From Aquimarina aggregata (GTDB lineage Bacteria > Bacteroidota > Bacteroidia > Flavobacteriales > Flavobacteriaceae): 64,000 nucleotides of DNA. Of this stretch, positions 35,995 to 45,957 are shown one piece after another. The notes beneath the pieces are model-generated. The model made no database searches and had not been told where the DNA came from. It saw only the letters and a list, made by a program, of their open reading frames with translations. The stretch covers positions 248,001 through 312,000 of the forward strand of contig NZ_LQRT01000024.1 of the NCBI RefSeq assembly GCF_001632745.1, read 5' to 3'. Within the stretch, counting starts at the first letter, position 1; each line of letters starts with the position of its first letter. The translations under genes were made by a program, and so were the position numbers.

Positions 35995-36786
35995 ATGAAA
36001 CATAAAACAGCTATATATTACTCTACTAATGGACATCGTATAGAGGTAAAAGCAAGTGAGCTTAAAGTTAAAGAAATCTTAGCATCATTGGATAAGGTAA
36101 TTCTCTATGATGCCTCTGAAACGGTTAGATTAACAACAGTAAATCACTCTATGACGCCCCATTTTAGGACAATACCAGAACATATTAATCGAATTGTCTT
36201 TAATAATGAATCAGAAGAGCATGATCATAAAATTGAAGAAGAACTTGAGAATCTAAGGAATGAGAATACACTTCAGGTATATTATTACAATAATCTAAAA
36301 GAAAAAACAAAGACAAAAATAATAAGACTGGATGAGTATATATGGAGTTCTGAAGTTACCAGATTTTATAGATATGATCTAATATTACGTCATGATATCA
36401 TAGGAATCAAAAAAGAACTTAATATATCGGTCAAGCAACCTGAAATATGTATAGAGGTTATTGATACTAGTTTCTTGTCTGAAGAAGCTTTTAATTCTTT
36501 ACTTTATAAAAGCGCAGAAGTTCCTTTTATAATTTTCTTTGTTTTTGTAGCTAATGGTGGAAATTATTTTAATACTATTGAAAACAATAATTTTAGAGTA
36601 TCTTGTTTTATTAAAGATGGTAAATTTCATTATGGAAAAAATAAAATCAGGGCCTTTACTAATGAGCACTTAGATAATACAGGAAATCCTTATTCAATGT
36701 ATTCTGCCGTAAAACTTTTTATTATAGATAAACTTAGAAAAGGAAAACAAGTCGATTTCAGAGTTTTGAATCAAATTTGTGAATAA
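35995..36786 (+). CDS. hypothetical protein of the defence cassette
   Basis: 263 residues, cytoplasmic, not recognised. It has a charged N-terminal half and a C-terminal segment with aromatic and Asn-rich strands (FFVFVANGGNYFNTIENNNF). It lies between the WYL regulator and hsdM and ends in a terminator-like hairpin. The central region CIEVIDTSFLSEEAF resembles no nuclease motif I know. Role unknown; placement suggests a defence accessory. Confidence 0.7.
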   Translation: MKHKTAIYYSTNGHRIEVKASELKVKEILASLDKVILYDASETVRLTTVNHSMTPHFRTIPEHINRIVFNNESEEHDHKIEEELENLRNENTLQVYYYNNLKEKTKTKIIRLDEYIWSSEVTRFYRYDLILRHDIIGIKKELNISVKQPEICIEVIDTSFLSEEAFNSLLYKSAEVPFIIFFVFVANGGNYFNTIENNNFRVSCFIKDGKFHYGKNKIRAFTNEHLDNTGNPYSMYSAVKLFIIDKLRKGKQVDFRVLNQICE

Positions 36787-36809
36787 AACATGATAGGGAT
36801 TAAAAATGG

Positions 36810-36836
36810 ACATCATTCTATAGAATGATGTTTTTA
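36810..36836 (+). terminator. intrinsic terminator after the 263-aa gene
   Basis: A perfect 22-bp inverted repeat (36810-36831, core CATCATTCTATAGAATGATG) is followed by TTTTT. It separates the upstream genes from hsdM, which has its own promoter. Confidence 0.7.
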
Positions 36837-36953
36837 GTAATGAAACATTTGTATTTAATACAAATTTGCACAGTCTGTTCAAAAATATTTAATAGAATCA
36901 AATTATAAGAGATATTTTTGTTTTTAGTAATGAAAACTAATTTATTAATGCAC

Positions 36954-36982
36954 TTGCACTGCACACATCCCAAATATATTTG
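36954..36982 (+). promoter_or_regulatory. Bacteroidota-type promoter for hsdM
   Basis: A TTG at 36954-36956 and TATATTTG at 36975-36982 are separated by 18 bp, a full match to the TTG-N17-23-TAnnTTTG consensus. The hsdM ATG is 26 bp downstream. Confidence 0.7.
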
Positions 36983-37008
36983 CATAAGCAATATAAAATG
37001 TGTGCCTT

Positions 37009-38583
37009 ATGAAGCTAAATGAACAAATGATTACAGGAGAATTAAAAAGCAGTATAGACAAGATCTGGAATGATTTCTGGACAGGAGGGATTTCAAACCC
37101 TCTAACGGTGATAGAGCAATTTACATATTTGATATTCTTAAAACGATTAGACGATAAACAATTATTAATAGAAAGAGAAGCGAATCTGTTAGGCGTACTT
37201 AAAGAGAAACCTATCTATACTCCAGAACAAGCTTCTTTAAGATGGAGTAATTTCAAACAAAAAGACCCGGAGATTATGTTTGAATTATTTACGAGAACAC
37301 AACGAGAGTTAGATGATCTTACCGTCTTTGATTTTATGAAAAATGTAGGTAAAGATGGGGGCGTATTTGCTGAGTATATGAAAGGTGCTACTTTTATGAT
37401 TCCTACACCTAAACTTCTAGATAAAGTAGTACAACAAATTGATGCATTACCACTAGAAAATCGTGATGCCAAAGGAGATTTATATGAGTATATGCTCTCT
37501 AAAATTGCCGAGGCAGGAACCAACGGGCAATTTCGTACGCCACGACATATCATTCGTATGATGGTAGAAATGACTAAACCACGAAAAGATGATATTATTT
37601 GTGATCCTGCCTGTGGAACATCTGGCTTTTTGGTGTCATCAGGAGAGTACATCCAGCAAAAACATCAGGATTGGTTTTATGAAGAAGATTTTAGAACACA
37701 TTATAACCAAAAGATGTTTAATGGGATTGAGTTTGATCCCACGATGCTTCGTATTGGGTCTATGAATCTGCAATTGCATGGGATTGAAACCCCAATATTA
37801 GTAGGTAAGGATAGTTTGAGTAAAAGTAATGGCGATATTAATGATGCTTATACACTAATTCTGGCAAATCCACCATTTAAAGGAAGTCTGGACTATGATG
37901 ATGTAGAAAGCAGTTTATTAAAAACAACTAAAACTAAAAAAACAGAACTCCTATTTCTATCTCTCATGCTTCGTATGATGAAGATTGGTGGCCGTGCAGC
38001 AGTAATTGTACCTGATGGCGTTTTGTTTGGCAGTAGTAATGCTCATAAATCCATACGAAAAGAATTAATAGAGAATCAACAATTACAGGCGGTGGTTTCT
38101 ATGCCTGGTGGTGTTTTTAAGCCGTATGCAGGAGTAAGTACAGCGATTTTGTTTTTTACCAAAACTAATAGTGGAGGTACAGATAATGTATGGTTTTATG
38201 ATATGAAAGCTGATGGTTTAAGCTTGGATGATAAAAGAAATTTATTAGTAACAGAAGAAGCCTTAGAACAATGTTTTACCGAACCAGAAAATATCCAGGA
38301 AGAAGTAAAAGGCAAATGCGATATTCCTAATATTTTATTAGATTGGGAAGAGGTACATGAAACCAAAAATCATAAAAAATTTCAGAACAGGAAATCGCAA
38401 AGTTTTATAGTACCTAAAACTGAAATCAAAGAAAACGATTATGATTTAAGTATTAATCGTTACAAAGAAATTGAATATGAAGAGATTCAATATGAAAAAC
38501 CAGAAATATTGATTGAGGTAATCAAGCAATTGGATATAGAAAGGAAAAATTCATTGTTGAATTTGGAAAAGCTTTTAAAATGA
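37009..38583 (+). CDS. hsdM: type I restriction-modification DNA methyltransferase subunit
   Basis: 524 residues from the ATG at 37009 (MKLNEQMITGELKSSIDKIW). N-terminal HsdM_N helical domain (1-150). The methyltransferase domain has the SAM-binding DPACGTSGFLVSSGEYI (about 200) and the catalytic ANPPFKGS (NPPF, N6-adenine type, about 287). FRTPRHIIRMMVEM is also typical. It methylates adenine in the sequence chosen by HsdS. Overlaps hsdS by 4 bp. Confidence 0.97.
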   Translation: MKLNEQMITGELKSSIDKIWNDFWTGGISNPLTVIEQFTYLIFLKRLDDKQLLIEREANLLGVLKEKPIYTPEQASLRWSNFKQKDPEIMFELFTRTQRELDDLTVFDFMKNVGKDGGVFAEYMKGATFMIPTPKLLDKVVQQIDALPLENRDAKGDLYEYMLSKIAEAGTNGQFRTPRHIIRMMVEMTKPRKDDIICDPACGTSGFLVSSGEYIQQKHQDWFYEEDFRTHYNQKMFNGIEFDPTMLRIGSMNLQLHGIETPILVGKDSLSKSNGDINDAYTLILANPPFKGSLDYDDVESSLLKTTKTKKTELLFLSLMLRMMKIGGRAAVIVPDGVLFGSSNAHKSIRKELIENQQLQAVVSMPGGVFKPYAGVSTAILFFTKTNSGGTDNVWFYDMKADGLSLDDKRNLLVTEEALEQCFTEPENIQEEVKGKCDIPNILLDWEEVHETKNHKKFQNRKSQSFIVPKTEIKENDYDLSINRYKEIEYEEIQYEKPEILIEVIKQLDIERKNSLLNLEKLLK

Positions 38584-39686
38584 TTAAAAGTCTTGAAGAT
38601 ATATCTCTTTCTAAGGGAGAATATGGAGGTGGGTTTTCTGCAGTAGATTATTTCAGTGATGTACCTAGGTATATTCGAATAACGGATATTAAAGACAATG
38701 GACAACTAAAAAGTATAATAAAAGCTCCAAGTGGTAATCCCAAAGAATGGAATAAATATTTATTGAACGATGGAGATATATTATTTGCTCGATCAGGAGC
38801 GACTGTTGGCAAAACATTTTTATATAGAAAAGAATTAGGAAAATGCATCTATGCAGGGTATTTAATACGGTTTAGACCAAATCAAGAAATTGCTAATCCG
38901 AAATATGTTTACTATTATACCAAAACTCTAGAATATTATAATTGGATTAAAAATAAACAAAATGTTGTAGCCCAACCTAATATTAATGCTAAACAATATG
39001 GTCAAGAACTTAAAATACCCCTTCCTTCGATACTAATCCAACAAAAAATAGTAGCTATTCTTGACGAAGCAGATAAAGTACGACAGCTAAACAAAGAACT
39101 TATAACAAAATATAACGAACTCATCCAAAGTTTGTTTTTGGAGATGTTTGGGGATATTATAGGGAATGATAAAAAATGGGATATAACTACATTTGATAAT
39201 GTTATTAGCTTGAAAAGAGGCTATGATTTACCTATCAAATCAAGAAATGGAGGAGAAATACCTGTTGTGGCATCTACTGGAATAGTTGGGTACCATAATG
39301 AATTTAAAGCTTTGGAAAATTGTATAGTAACCGGTAGATCTGGTTCTATTGGGAAAGTACAATTAATTAAAACTAAATGTTGGCCATTGAATACATCTTT
39401 ATATGGATACAAGACCTATAATAATAACCCAATATATTTAGAGTATTTTGTTAGAAATTTTCAACTAAATCGATTTTCTAGAGGCGCTGGTGTTCCTACA
39501 TTAGACAGAAAATTAGTGCATTCTGAAATAGTACCTTTTATAAATATTTCACTCCAAAACCAATTTGCAGAACGAGTACAAATTATAGAGCAACAAAAAG
39601 AACAAGCTCAAAAAGCACTACAAAAAAGTGAAGACTTGTTTAACAGTTTATTGCAAAAAGCTTTTAAAGGAGAATTAATCAAATAA
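38580..39686 (+). CDS. hsdS: type I restriction-modification specificity subunit
   Basis: 368 residues with two target-recognition domains and two conserved helices. TRD1 spans about 1-150, with VPRYIRITDIKDNG and NDGDILFARSGATVGK. The first helical spacer is QQKIVAILDEADKVRQLNKE. TRD2 spans about 195-345, with the second spacer ending QKALQKSEDLFNSLLQKAFK. It sets the target sequence of the complex. ATGA overlap with hsdM. Confidence 0.95.
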   Translation: MIKSLEDISLSKGEYGGGFSAVDYFSDVPRYIRITDIKDNGQLKSIIKAPSGNPKEWNKYLLNDGDILFARSGATVGKTFLYRKELGKCIYAGYLIRFRPNQEIANPKYVYYYTKTLEYYNWIKNKQNVVAQPNINAKQYGQELKIPLPSILIQQKIVAILDEADKVRQLNKELITKYNELIQSLFLEMFGDIIGNDKKWDITTFDNVISLKRGYDLPIKSRNGGEIPVVASTGIVGYHNEFKALENCIVTGRSGSIGKVQLIKTKCWPLNTSLYGYKTYNNNPIYLEYFVRNFQLNRFSRGAGVPTLDRKLVHSEIVPFINISLQNQFAERVQIIEQQKEQAQKALQKSEDLFNSLLQKAFKGELIK

Positions 39687-39693
39687 TAGTGTT

Positions 39694-40248
39694 ATGGATT
39701 TTAAAACAATTGTTCATAACATTAATACTAGACAAATTGAAACATTTTCTACAGTACAAGAGTTTCGATCAAAAACAGGCATATCTATTTTATCAAGAAA
39801 GCATAGAGGACTATATTGGTTATGGACAAATCTGGATTTTTCAACTTTAAAAAAATGTACAACCAAACCTAATACCAAAGAAGTACCCATTGCATCATTA
39901 GTTAGCAATAGGGATGGATTAAAAAACATATGTGATCTAAAAAAAGGAAAATTTAGAGTGGTTTATAATGGTATTGGTGGTTATCATAAAACACCACCTT
40001 CATTTGGATTACGAGAGCGGATTAATCAGGAATTATATTGTAATGATCCTAGAACGGGGACATTAAATATCCTTAATAGAGATTTTAAACCAGAACATTG
40101 GGCAGTTTCATTTTTTGATTTTGACGATCCTTATAATACAGAAATCGTAAACGTATTAAAATCAGAAAATCCATATATAGCATTTGCTAAGGAGTTAGAA
40201 ACCGTTTGGCGATTAGAATTTGGGATGCCTATTTTATGTAGATATTAG
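39694..40248 (+). CDS. GIY-YIG-like protein within the hsd operon
   Basis: 184 residues. FRVVYNGIGGYHKTPPSFGL followed by RERINQEL resembles the GIY-YIG core: the VVY strand, NGIGG and an Arg on the next helix. A C-terminal Glu in AKELETVWRLE could be the metal ligand. The match is partial. It sits 8 bp after hsdS and before hsdR, so it may be an accessory nuclease of the R-M system. Activity is inferred only. Confidence 0.55.
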   Translation: MDFKTIVHNINTRQIETFSTVQEFRSKTGISILSRKHRGLYWLWTNLDFSTLKKCTTKPNTKEVPIASLVSNRDGLKNICDLKKGKFRVVYNGIGGYHKTPPSFGLRERINQELYCNDPRTGTLNILNRDFKPEHWAVSFFDFDDPYNTEIVNVLKSENPYIAFAKELETVWRLEFGMPILCRY

Positions 40249-40309
40249 ATTGATGTAACAAAAAAAGCTAGTATTTTAGAAGAAGAATGAACGTAAAAGG
40301 ATAAATAGT

Positions 40310-43300
40310 ATGAGTAATTTCCAATTTTTGCAAAAAGAATTTGATTTCTTATATAAAGAAATCCTTAACGCCGAGAGACATACATTTGTTGAACCTCGAT
40401 ATGCGGCTTTATTATGCAGAAGTGCCATGGAAAAAGCTATTTTCTGGCTTTACAAAAATGATGCAGATTTGGTATTGCCTTACAATACGAAACTGGGAGC
40501 TTTATTGCACAATGAAGAGTTCAAAAAAATCCTGAAACAACCTTCTATGTTCAGAGAACTAGATGTGATTCGTCTTACGGGTAACAATGCTGCACACGGC
40601 AAACGTGTTAATCAATACGAAGCATTACAATCTTTAAAAAATAGCTTCCGATTCTTATCTTTTATTAGCGTTTATTACAGTATAGAAAATCCAGAAATAC
40701 AAGTTTTTAATGAAACGCTGATTCCAACAGGAAAAGAGTCAGAAAAAACAATAAAGGAGCTTAAAAAAATTGCAGAGAATCTACAACAAGAACTTGATAA
40801 TACGAAGGCAGTCTACAAAAAACAATTAGAAGAAATTCAGCAAGATAAAACACTAAAACTAGAACTTCAGCAAAAGGACGATGAATTCAGAATTCGTAAA
40901 GAAGCTCGCTTAGAATATATCATTAATGAAACCATAATTCCAGAGCTTACTTCAGAAAAAGAAACACGCATACAGTTAATCGATCTTTTACTTAAAGAAG
41001 CAGGATGGGATAATCTAAAAAAAGGTCGAGATATTGAGGTTGAAGTAAAGGGAATGCCATTAACTACGAATCCATCTGGTATTGGTTATGTAGACTATGT
41101 ATTATGGGGTAAAAATGGGTTGCCACTAGCAGTAGTAGAAGCAAAAAACACATTGCATAGTGCTATCAAAGGAAAACATCAAGCTGTTTTATATGCAGAT
41201 TGTTTAGAACGGCAATATGGTCAACGTCCTATAATCTATTATTCTAATGGTTTTGAAACGTACATTTGGGATGATACCTTTTATCCAGACAGATTAGTTC
41301 AGGGATTCTCTACCCAAGAAGAACTACAATTATATATCGATAGAAGAACATCTAGAAAAGATATAAGAGATTTTAAAGTTAATACTGATATTGTTGGTAG
41401 ACCATACCAATTAGAAGCGATACAAAGAGTAGCTGAAAACTTTGTTACAAGTAGTGAAGATAAACTAAAAGGGCGTAACAGAAAAGCATTACTAGTTATG
41501 GCAACAGGAAGTGGTAAAACAAGAACATCAGCTGCATTAGTTGATATGTTTACCAAATATAACTGGGTAAAAAGAGTACTCTTCTTAGCAGATAGAAATG
41601 CTTTGGTAACACAAGCAAAAAATGCTTTTAAAGAACATTTACCGCATTTGTCAGCAATAGATTTGACCAAAGAATCTGAGGATAATGGCACCAGAGTAGT
41701 ATTTTCAACCTATCCTACGATCATGAATCGAATTGATAGTCTAAAAGTTGAAGACGAACGTTTTTATGGAGTAGGCCATTTTGATTTAATTATCATAGAC
41801 GAAGCACATCGATCAGTATATCATAAATATAAATCAATTTTTGATTATTTTGACTCACTAGTTATTGGCCTTACAGCTACCCCAAAGAAAGATATAGATA
41901 TTAATACTTATTCTCTTTTTGAGATAGAAGATGATAATCCCACATTCGCTTATGAACTAAATAAAGCGGTAACAGATGGCTATTTAGTGCCGCCAAAAGC
42001 TATAGAAGTTCCTCTTAAGTTTCCGTTAGAAGGAATAAAATATAAAGAGCTTTCAAAAAAAGATAAAAACCAATTTGAAAATCTTTTTGGAGATCCCACA
42101 ACAGGAGAAGTATTTACTGAAGAAATAGATAAAAATAATTTAAATAAATGGTTGTTTAATGCAGATACAGTAGATAAAGTTTTAGATCATTTGATAGTCA
42201 ACGGTATAAAAGTAAGTGGTGGTGATAAGCTAGGAAAAACCATCATATTTGCCAAAAATCATAAGCATGCTATTTTTGTTGAGGAACGATTCAATAAAAA
42301 CTACCCTGAATATAGTGGGACATTTTTAAGAGTAATTGATAATTACACTGATAAAGCGCAAGATGTCCTAGAAAAATTCTGTGATGATAAAGAAGAATTA
42401 GAACCCCAAATTGCAGTATCTGTTGACATGATGGATACAGGAGTTGACGCTCCTAGAGTAGTTAATTTAGTGTTTTTTAAACGAGTTCGCTCATACACGA
42501 AATACTGGCAAATGATAGGAAGGGGAACAAGGTTGCGACCTAATTTATTCGGCCCAAATATAGACAAAGAGCATTTTGCTATTTTTGATTTTTGTGGAAA
42601 TTTTGAGTTTTTTGATGAATTTCCTGATGGAATGCCTACGATCATTGCAAAATCAATCTCTCAACAAATATTTGAAACAAAATTAGATATTGTTGTTGCA
42701 CTTCGTTCAAAATTCGACTCCAATGATGATGAACAACAATTAATAGATATTCATGTGGTGAGCCTATACACTTTAGTATCTCAATTAAATGAAGATCATT
42801 ATCAAGTTAGAAAATCATGGAAGTTTGTTAAAAAATATAAGATAAAATCAAGCTGGGATATTCTTAGTAATGCCGATATTAATGATATTCTGAATCATTT
42901 ATCTAATCTGATTTATATAACACAAGGCACAGATGAATTAGCAAAACGATTTGATCTTATTGTTTTAAAGCTTCAACAAGCAATTATAAATAGCAATCGA
43001 TCTCAAGAGGGATATATTAAAAAAATCTATTCTATAGCACAAGAGCTTTATAAGAAGAAAAATATTCCTGCAGTTTCAGAAAAAATAAATACGATTAAAG
43101 TTATACTGGATGAAGAATTCTGGCAACAGATAACATTTTTACAGCTTGAAAAAATTAGAGAAGATATTAGATCCTTGCTTAAGTTTTTAGATTCAGAAAA
43201 ACAAAGACCAATATATTCAAATTTTGAAGATGTTCTCGATGAAGTAAATATAAATGAGAGAGATATCATGCCAGCATACTCAAGATTACAGTCTTATAAA

Positions 43301-43756
43301 GATAGAGTTGAAAATTTCGTTCGAAAGAATAAACATCATTTGATTATAGATAAGTTATACAAAAACCTTCCTATTACTGAAAAAGAACTGACACGGCTTG
43401 AGTTATTTCTTTTTAGTAATGAATTAGTTTCAAAGGATCATTTCGTTAATGAATATGGTGATCAGCCTTTAGGTAAATTTATTAGAAGTATTATAGGGTT
43501 GGATATTGAGGTCACTAATCAACTTTTTAGTGAGCTAATACAGTCTGAAAATTTAAACGCTAATCAAATTACATTTATCAATACAATTATTGGCTATCTC
43601 AATAAGAATGGGACAATTGATAAATCTCTACTAACCAAGCCACCATTTAACGAAAAGCATGAAAAAGGGATTATAGGCATTTTTCCAGATGAAGATAAAG
43701 TCGTAAGAATCATTTCTATTATCGATCATATTAATAGAAATGCGGATGTCGGTTGA
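40310..43756 (+). CDS. hsdR: type I restriction-modification restriction/translocase subunit
   Basis: 1148 residues. A DUF4145-like N-terminal domain (1-120, RSAMEKAIFWLYKNDADLVL) is followed by the HSDR_N nuclease with the PD-(D/E)XK core GYVDYVLWGKNGLPLAVVEA (Asp...Glu-Ala-Lys, about 265). The SF2 helicase has ATGSGKTRTSAALVD (Walker A, about 398), IIIDEAHRSVYH, GLTATPKKD and QMIGRGTRLRPN (motif VI). An EcoEI_R_C-like C-terminus follows. It translocates and cuts DNA. The DUF4145 extension is common in Bacteroidota HsdR proteins. Confidence 0.96.
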   Translation: MSNFQFLQKEFDFLYKEILNAERHTFVEPRYAALLCRSAMEKAIFWLYKNDADLVLPYNTKLGALLHNEEFKKILKQPSMFRELDVIRLTGNNAAHGKRVNQYEALQSLKNSFRFLSFISVYYSIENPEIQVFNETLIPTGKESEKTIKELKKIAENLQQELDNTKAVYKKQLEEIQQDKTLKLELQQKDDEFRIRKEARLEYIINETIIPELTSEKETRIQLIDLLLKEAGWDNLKKGRDIEVEVKGMPLTTNPSGIGYVDYVLWGKNGLPLAVVEAKNTLHSAIKGKHQAVLYADCLERQYGQRPIIYYSNGFETYIWDDTFYPDRLVQGFSTQEELQLYIDRRTSRKDIRDFKVNTDIVGRPYQLEAIQRVAENFVTSSEDKLKGRNRKALLVMATGSGKTRTSAALVDMFTKYNWVKRVLFLADRNALVTQAKNAFKEHLPHLSAIDLTKESEDNGTRVVFSTYPTIMNRIDSLKVEDERFYGVGHFDLIIIDEAHRSVYHKYKSIFDYFDSLVIGLTATPKKDIDINTYSLFEIEDDNPTFAYELNKAVTDGYLVPPKAIEVPLKFPLEGIKYKELSKKDKNQFENLFGDPTTGEVFTEEIDKNNLNKWLFNADTVDKVLDHLIVNGIKVSGGDKLGKTIIFAKNHKHAIFVEERFNKNYPEYSGTFLRVIDNYTDKAQDVLEKFCDDKEELEPQIAVSVDMMDTGVDAPRVVNLVFFKRVRSYTKYWQMIGRGTRLRPNLFGPNIDKEHFAIFDFCGNFEFFDEFPDGMPTIIAKSISQQIFETKLDIVVALRSKFDSNDDEQQLIDIHVVSLYTLVSQLNEDHYQVRKSWKFVKKYKIKSSWDILSNADINDILNHLSNLIYITQGTDELAKRFDLIVLKLQQAIINSNRSQEGYIKKIYSIAQELYKKKNIPAVSEKINTIKVILDEEFWQQITFLQLEKIREDIRSLLKFLDSEKQRPIYSNFEDVLDEVNINERDIMPAYSRLQSYKDRVENFVRKNKHHLIIDKLYKNLPITEKELTRLELFLFSNELVSKDHFVNEYGDQPLGKFIRSIIGLDIEVTNQLFSELIQSENLNANQITFINTIIGYLNKNGTIDKSLLTKPPFNEKHEKGIIGIFPDEDKVVRIISIIDHINRNADVG

Positions 43757-43826
43757 TACACAGAATTAATTACTATTTTTAATTTCTAAAAGTGGTAATA
43801 TAAAAACTACTTAAAAATAGATTAAG

Positions 43827-45944
43827 ATGAGAGCAACAGATGATTACCTTTTAGAATTTCTGGAGTCAAAAAGAGATTTATTTATAATCCCTGTTTATCA
43901 AAGAAACTATGATTGGAAAATAAAAAACTGTCAAAAGTTATTTGATGATGTTGTTAATCTAAAACTTAAAAATCTTGATTCTTACTTTGTTGGGTCAATT
44001 GTTACTTACCCAAACAATTCTAAAAGTCGAGATTCTAGACTTGCGGAAAAACTTATCATTGATGGACAGCAACGAATTACTACTTTGTTTCTAATTTTAT
44101 TAGCATTAAGGGATCAAATTGAAGAAAATCATTTAGATCAGTATAAAGATATTTTGACTGCTGTAGAATCAATAATTCTTAATATTCAAGATAAAAAATT
44201 GAAGTTAAAATCAGTTAAATCTGATGATGAAGCCTTACAGAATATTATTAAAAAAGAGAGCAGTGATAAATTTAACTTATCTAATATTCTTATTAATTAC
44301 ACTTTTTTTAAAAATGCTATTAATGAAAGTAAACTTACTCCTTCAGAAATATTAGATTCTCTATATAAATTACAAATTGTCAATATAACTCTTGAAAAAG
44401 ACAAAGACAACCCTCAATTAATATTCGAAAGCCTCAATTCAACGGGTGTTGATTTATCTGCAGCAGATCTGATTAGGAATTTTTTACTTATGGAGTTATC
44501 AGGATCAGAACAAGAAGATTTCTATTTTAAGTATTGGCAAAAAATAGAGGATCTAACTCAATTTAGAGTACAAGATTTAATTAGACATTATCTTACATTA
44601 AAAACAAAGAAAATACCAAAGAAAAATGATAAGTCTTTATATGAAAGCTTCAAAGCATTCTTCATACTAGAAGATATCTCTAAGGAAAACTTCTTAAAAG
44701 AACTATTAAAGTTTTCAAATTACTACTCTTCAATAGTTTTTGCGAATCATAGTAATAAACAAATAGCTGAAATTTTAAGGCAATTCAAAAAAATTGAAGT
44801 AAGTGTTTCATATCCTTATTTATTATCTCTTTGGAATAAGCTTGATAATGATGAAGTAAAAATCGAACAAGTGATTGAAAGCTTAAAAGTAATTGAGTCT
44901 TTCATAATTCGAAGAATAATCTGTGAAGTACCAACAAGTGCTCTGAATAAGATATTTATGAATTTACCTTATGAAATAGCGCATCCTAAACTTAAGGAGG
45001 TCAGTTATGAAGAGAGATTGAAATATTGTCTTTGTAGAAAAAAGTCAAGTCAAAGATTTCCTGAAGACAAAGAGTTTTATGAAAGCTTTATTTCTAAAAA
45101 TGTATATAAAATGAAACCAAAAAATAAGATTTATATAATTGAAGCTATAGAAAATCATGATAATAAGGAACGCGTAGATATTGAGAATTTATTATTGGAA
45201 AAACAAATATCAATTGAGCATATTATGCCTCAAAAACTTAATTCTAAATGGAAAAAAGAGCTTGGTAATAATTATATTAAAATTCACGAAGATTATTTAC
45301 ATAAAATAGGAAATCTCACTTTAACTGCTTTTAACTCGGCTATGGGGAATAAATCGTTTGATGAAAAGAAAAATAAGGGGTTTATGGATAGTAGGTTTAA
45401 ATTAAATAAATCTCTAGCAAAATCTAAAAAATGGACGGAAAGGGAAATAATAAGTAGGGGAGAATTACTTTCAGACATAGCACTTAAAAGATGGAAATAC
45501 CATAATAGTAGCAAAACTGTAATACAGGAACTTGAAAATGAAACGTTTTATGAATTAAGTAATTCAGATGATTTTTCTGGAAAAAAGGTTGAGAAGATAG
45601 AATTTTTCGGAAATGAATTTACAATTACAGGAGGACATTGGAGGACAATGTATCAAGTTGTTTGTGAAGAATTATATAATCTAGCCCCTCAAATATTTAC
45701 CTCTTTACTAAATGATGCTAACTTTGGTACTGGTTACAGGAAATTTATTTCGACCACTATTACTGAATTAAGCAGACCTGTTGAAGTTGGTAAAAATTTA
45801 TGGTTAGAAGGTAATCTAAGTGCAGCATCAATATGTAAATGGATAGCTTATATACTATCTATATATGATTTAGATGAATCTGAATTGCAAATATATTTAA
45901 AAGAAAAAGGAAAGGAAAAAAATCAAATAAGTATCAATTTCTGA
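43827..45944 (+). CDS. DUF262/DUF1524 protein (GmrSD-like restriction factor)
   Basis: 705 residues. DUF262 N-terminal domain with IPVYQRNYDWKIKNCQKLF and LIIDGQQRITTLFLILLALR (nucleotide-binding DGQQR). The DUF1524 part has ISIEHIMPQKLNSKWKKELG and HKIGNLTLTAFNSAMGNKSF, an HNH/His-Me-finger nuclease. The C-terminal 150 residues (EFTITGGHWRTMYQVVCEEL) form an extra domain. Such proteins cut modified phage DNA. It lies 70 bp after hsdR on the same strand and extends the defence cassette. Confidence 0.9.
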   Translation: MRATDDYLLEFLESKRDLFIIPVYQRNYDWKIKNCQKLFDDVVNLKLKNLDSYFVGSIVTYPNNSKSRDSRLAEKLIIDGQQRITTLFLILLALRDQIEENHLDQYKDILTAVESIILNIQDKKLKLKSVKSDDEALQNIIKKESSDKFNLSNILINYTFFKNAINESKLTPSEILDSLYKLQIVNITLEKDKDNPQLIFESLNSTGVDLSAADLIRNFLLMELSGSEQEDFYFKYWQKIEDLTQFRVQDLIRHYLTLKTKKIPKKNDKSLYESFKAFFILEDISKENFLKELLKFSNYYSSIVFANHSNKQIAEILRQFKKIEVSVSYPYLLSLWNKLDNDEVKIEQVIESLKVIESFIIRRIICEVPTSALNKIFMNLPYEIAHPKLKEVSYEERLKYCLCRKKSSQRFPEDKEFYESFISKNVYKMKPKNKIYIIEAIENHDNKERVDIENLLLEKQISIEHIMPQKLNSKWKKELGNNYIKIHEDYLHKIGNLTLTAFNSAMGNKSFDEKKNKGFMDSRFKLNKSLAKSKKWTEREIISRGELLSDIALKRWKYHNSSKTVIQELENETFYELSNSDDFSGKKVEKIEFFGNEFTITGGHWRTMYQVVCEELYNLAPQIFTSLLNDANFGTGYRKFISTTITELSRPVEVGKNLWLEGNLSAASICKWIAYILSIYDLDESELQIYLKEKGKEKNQISINF

Positions 45945-45957
45945 ATTACTTTTTTGT

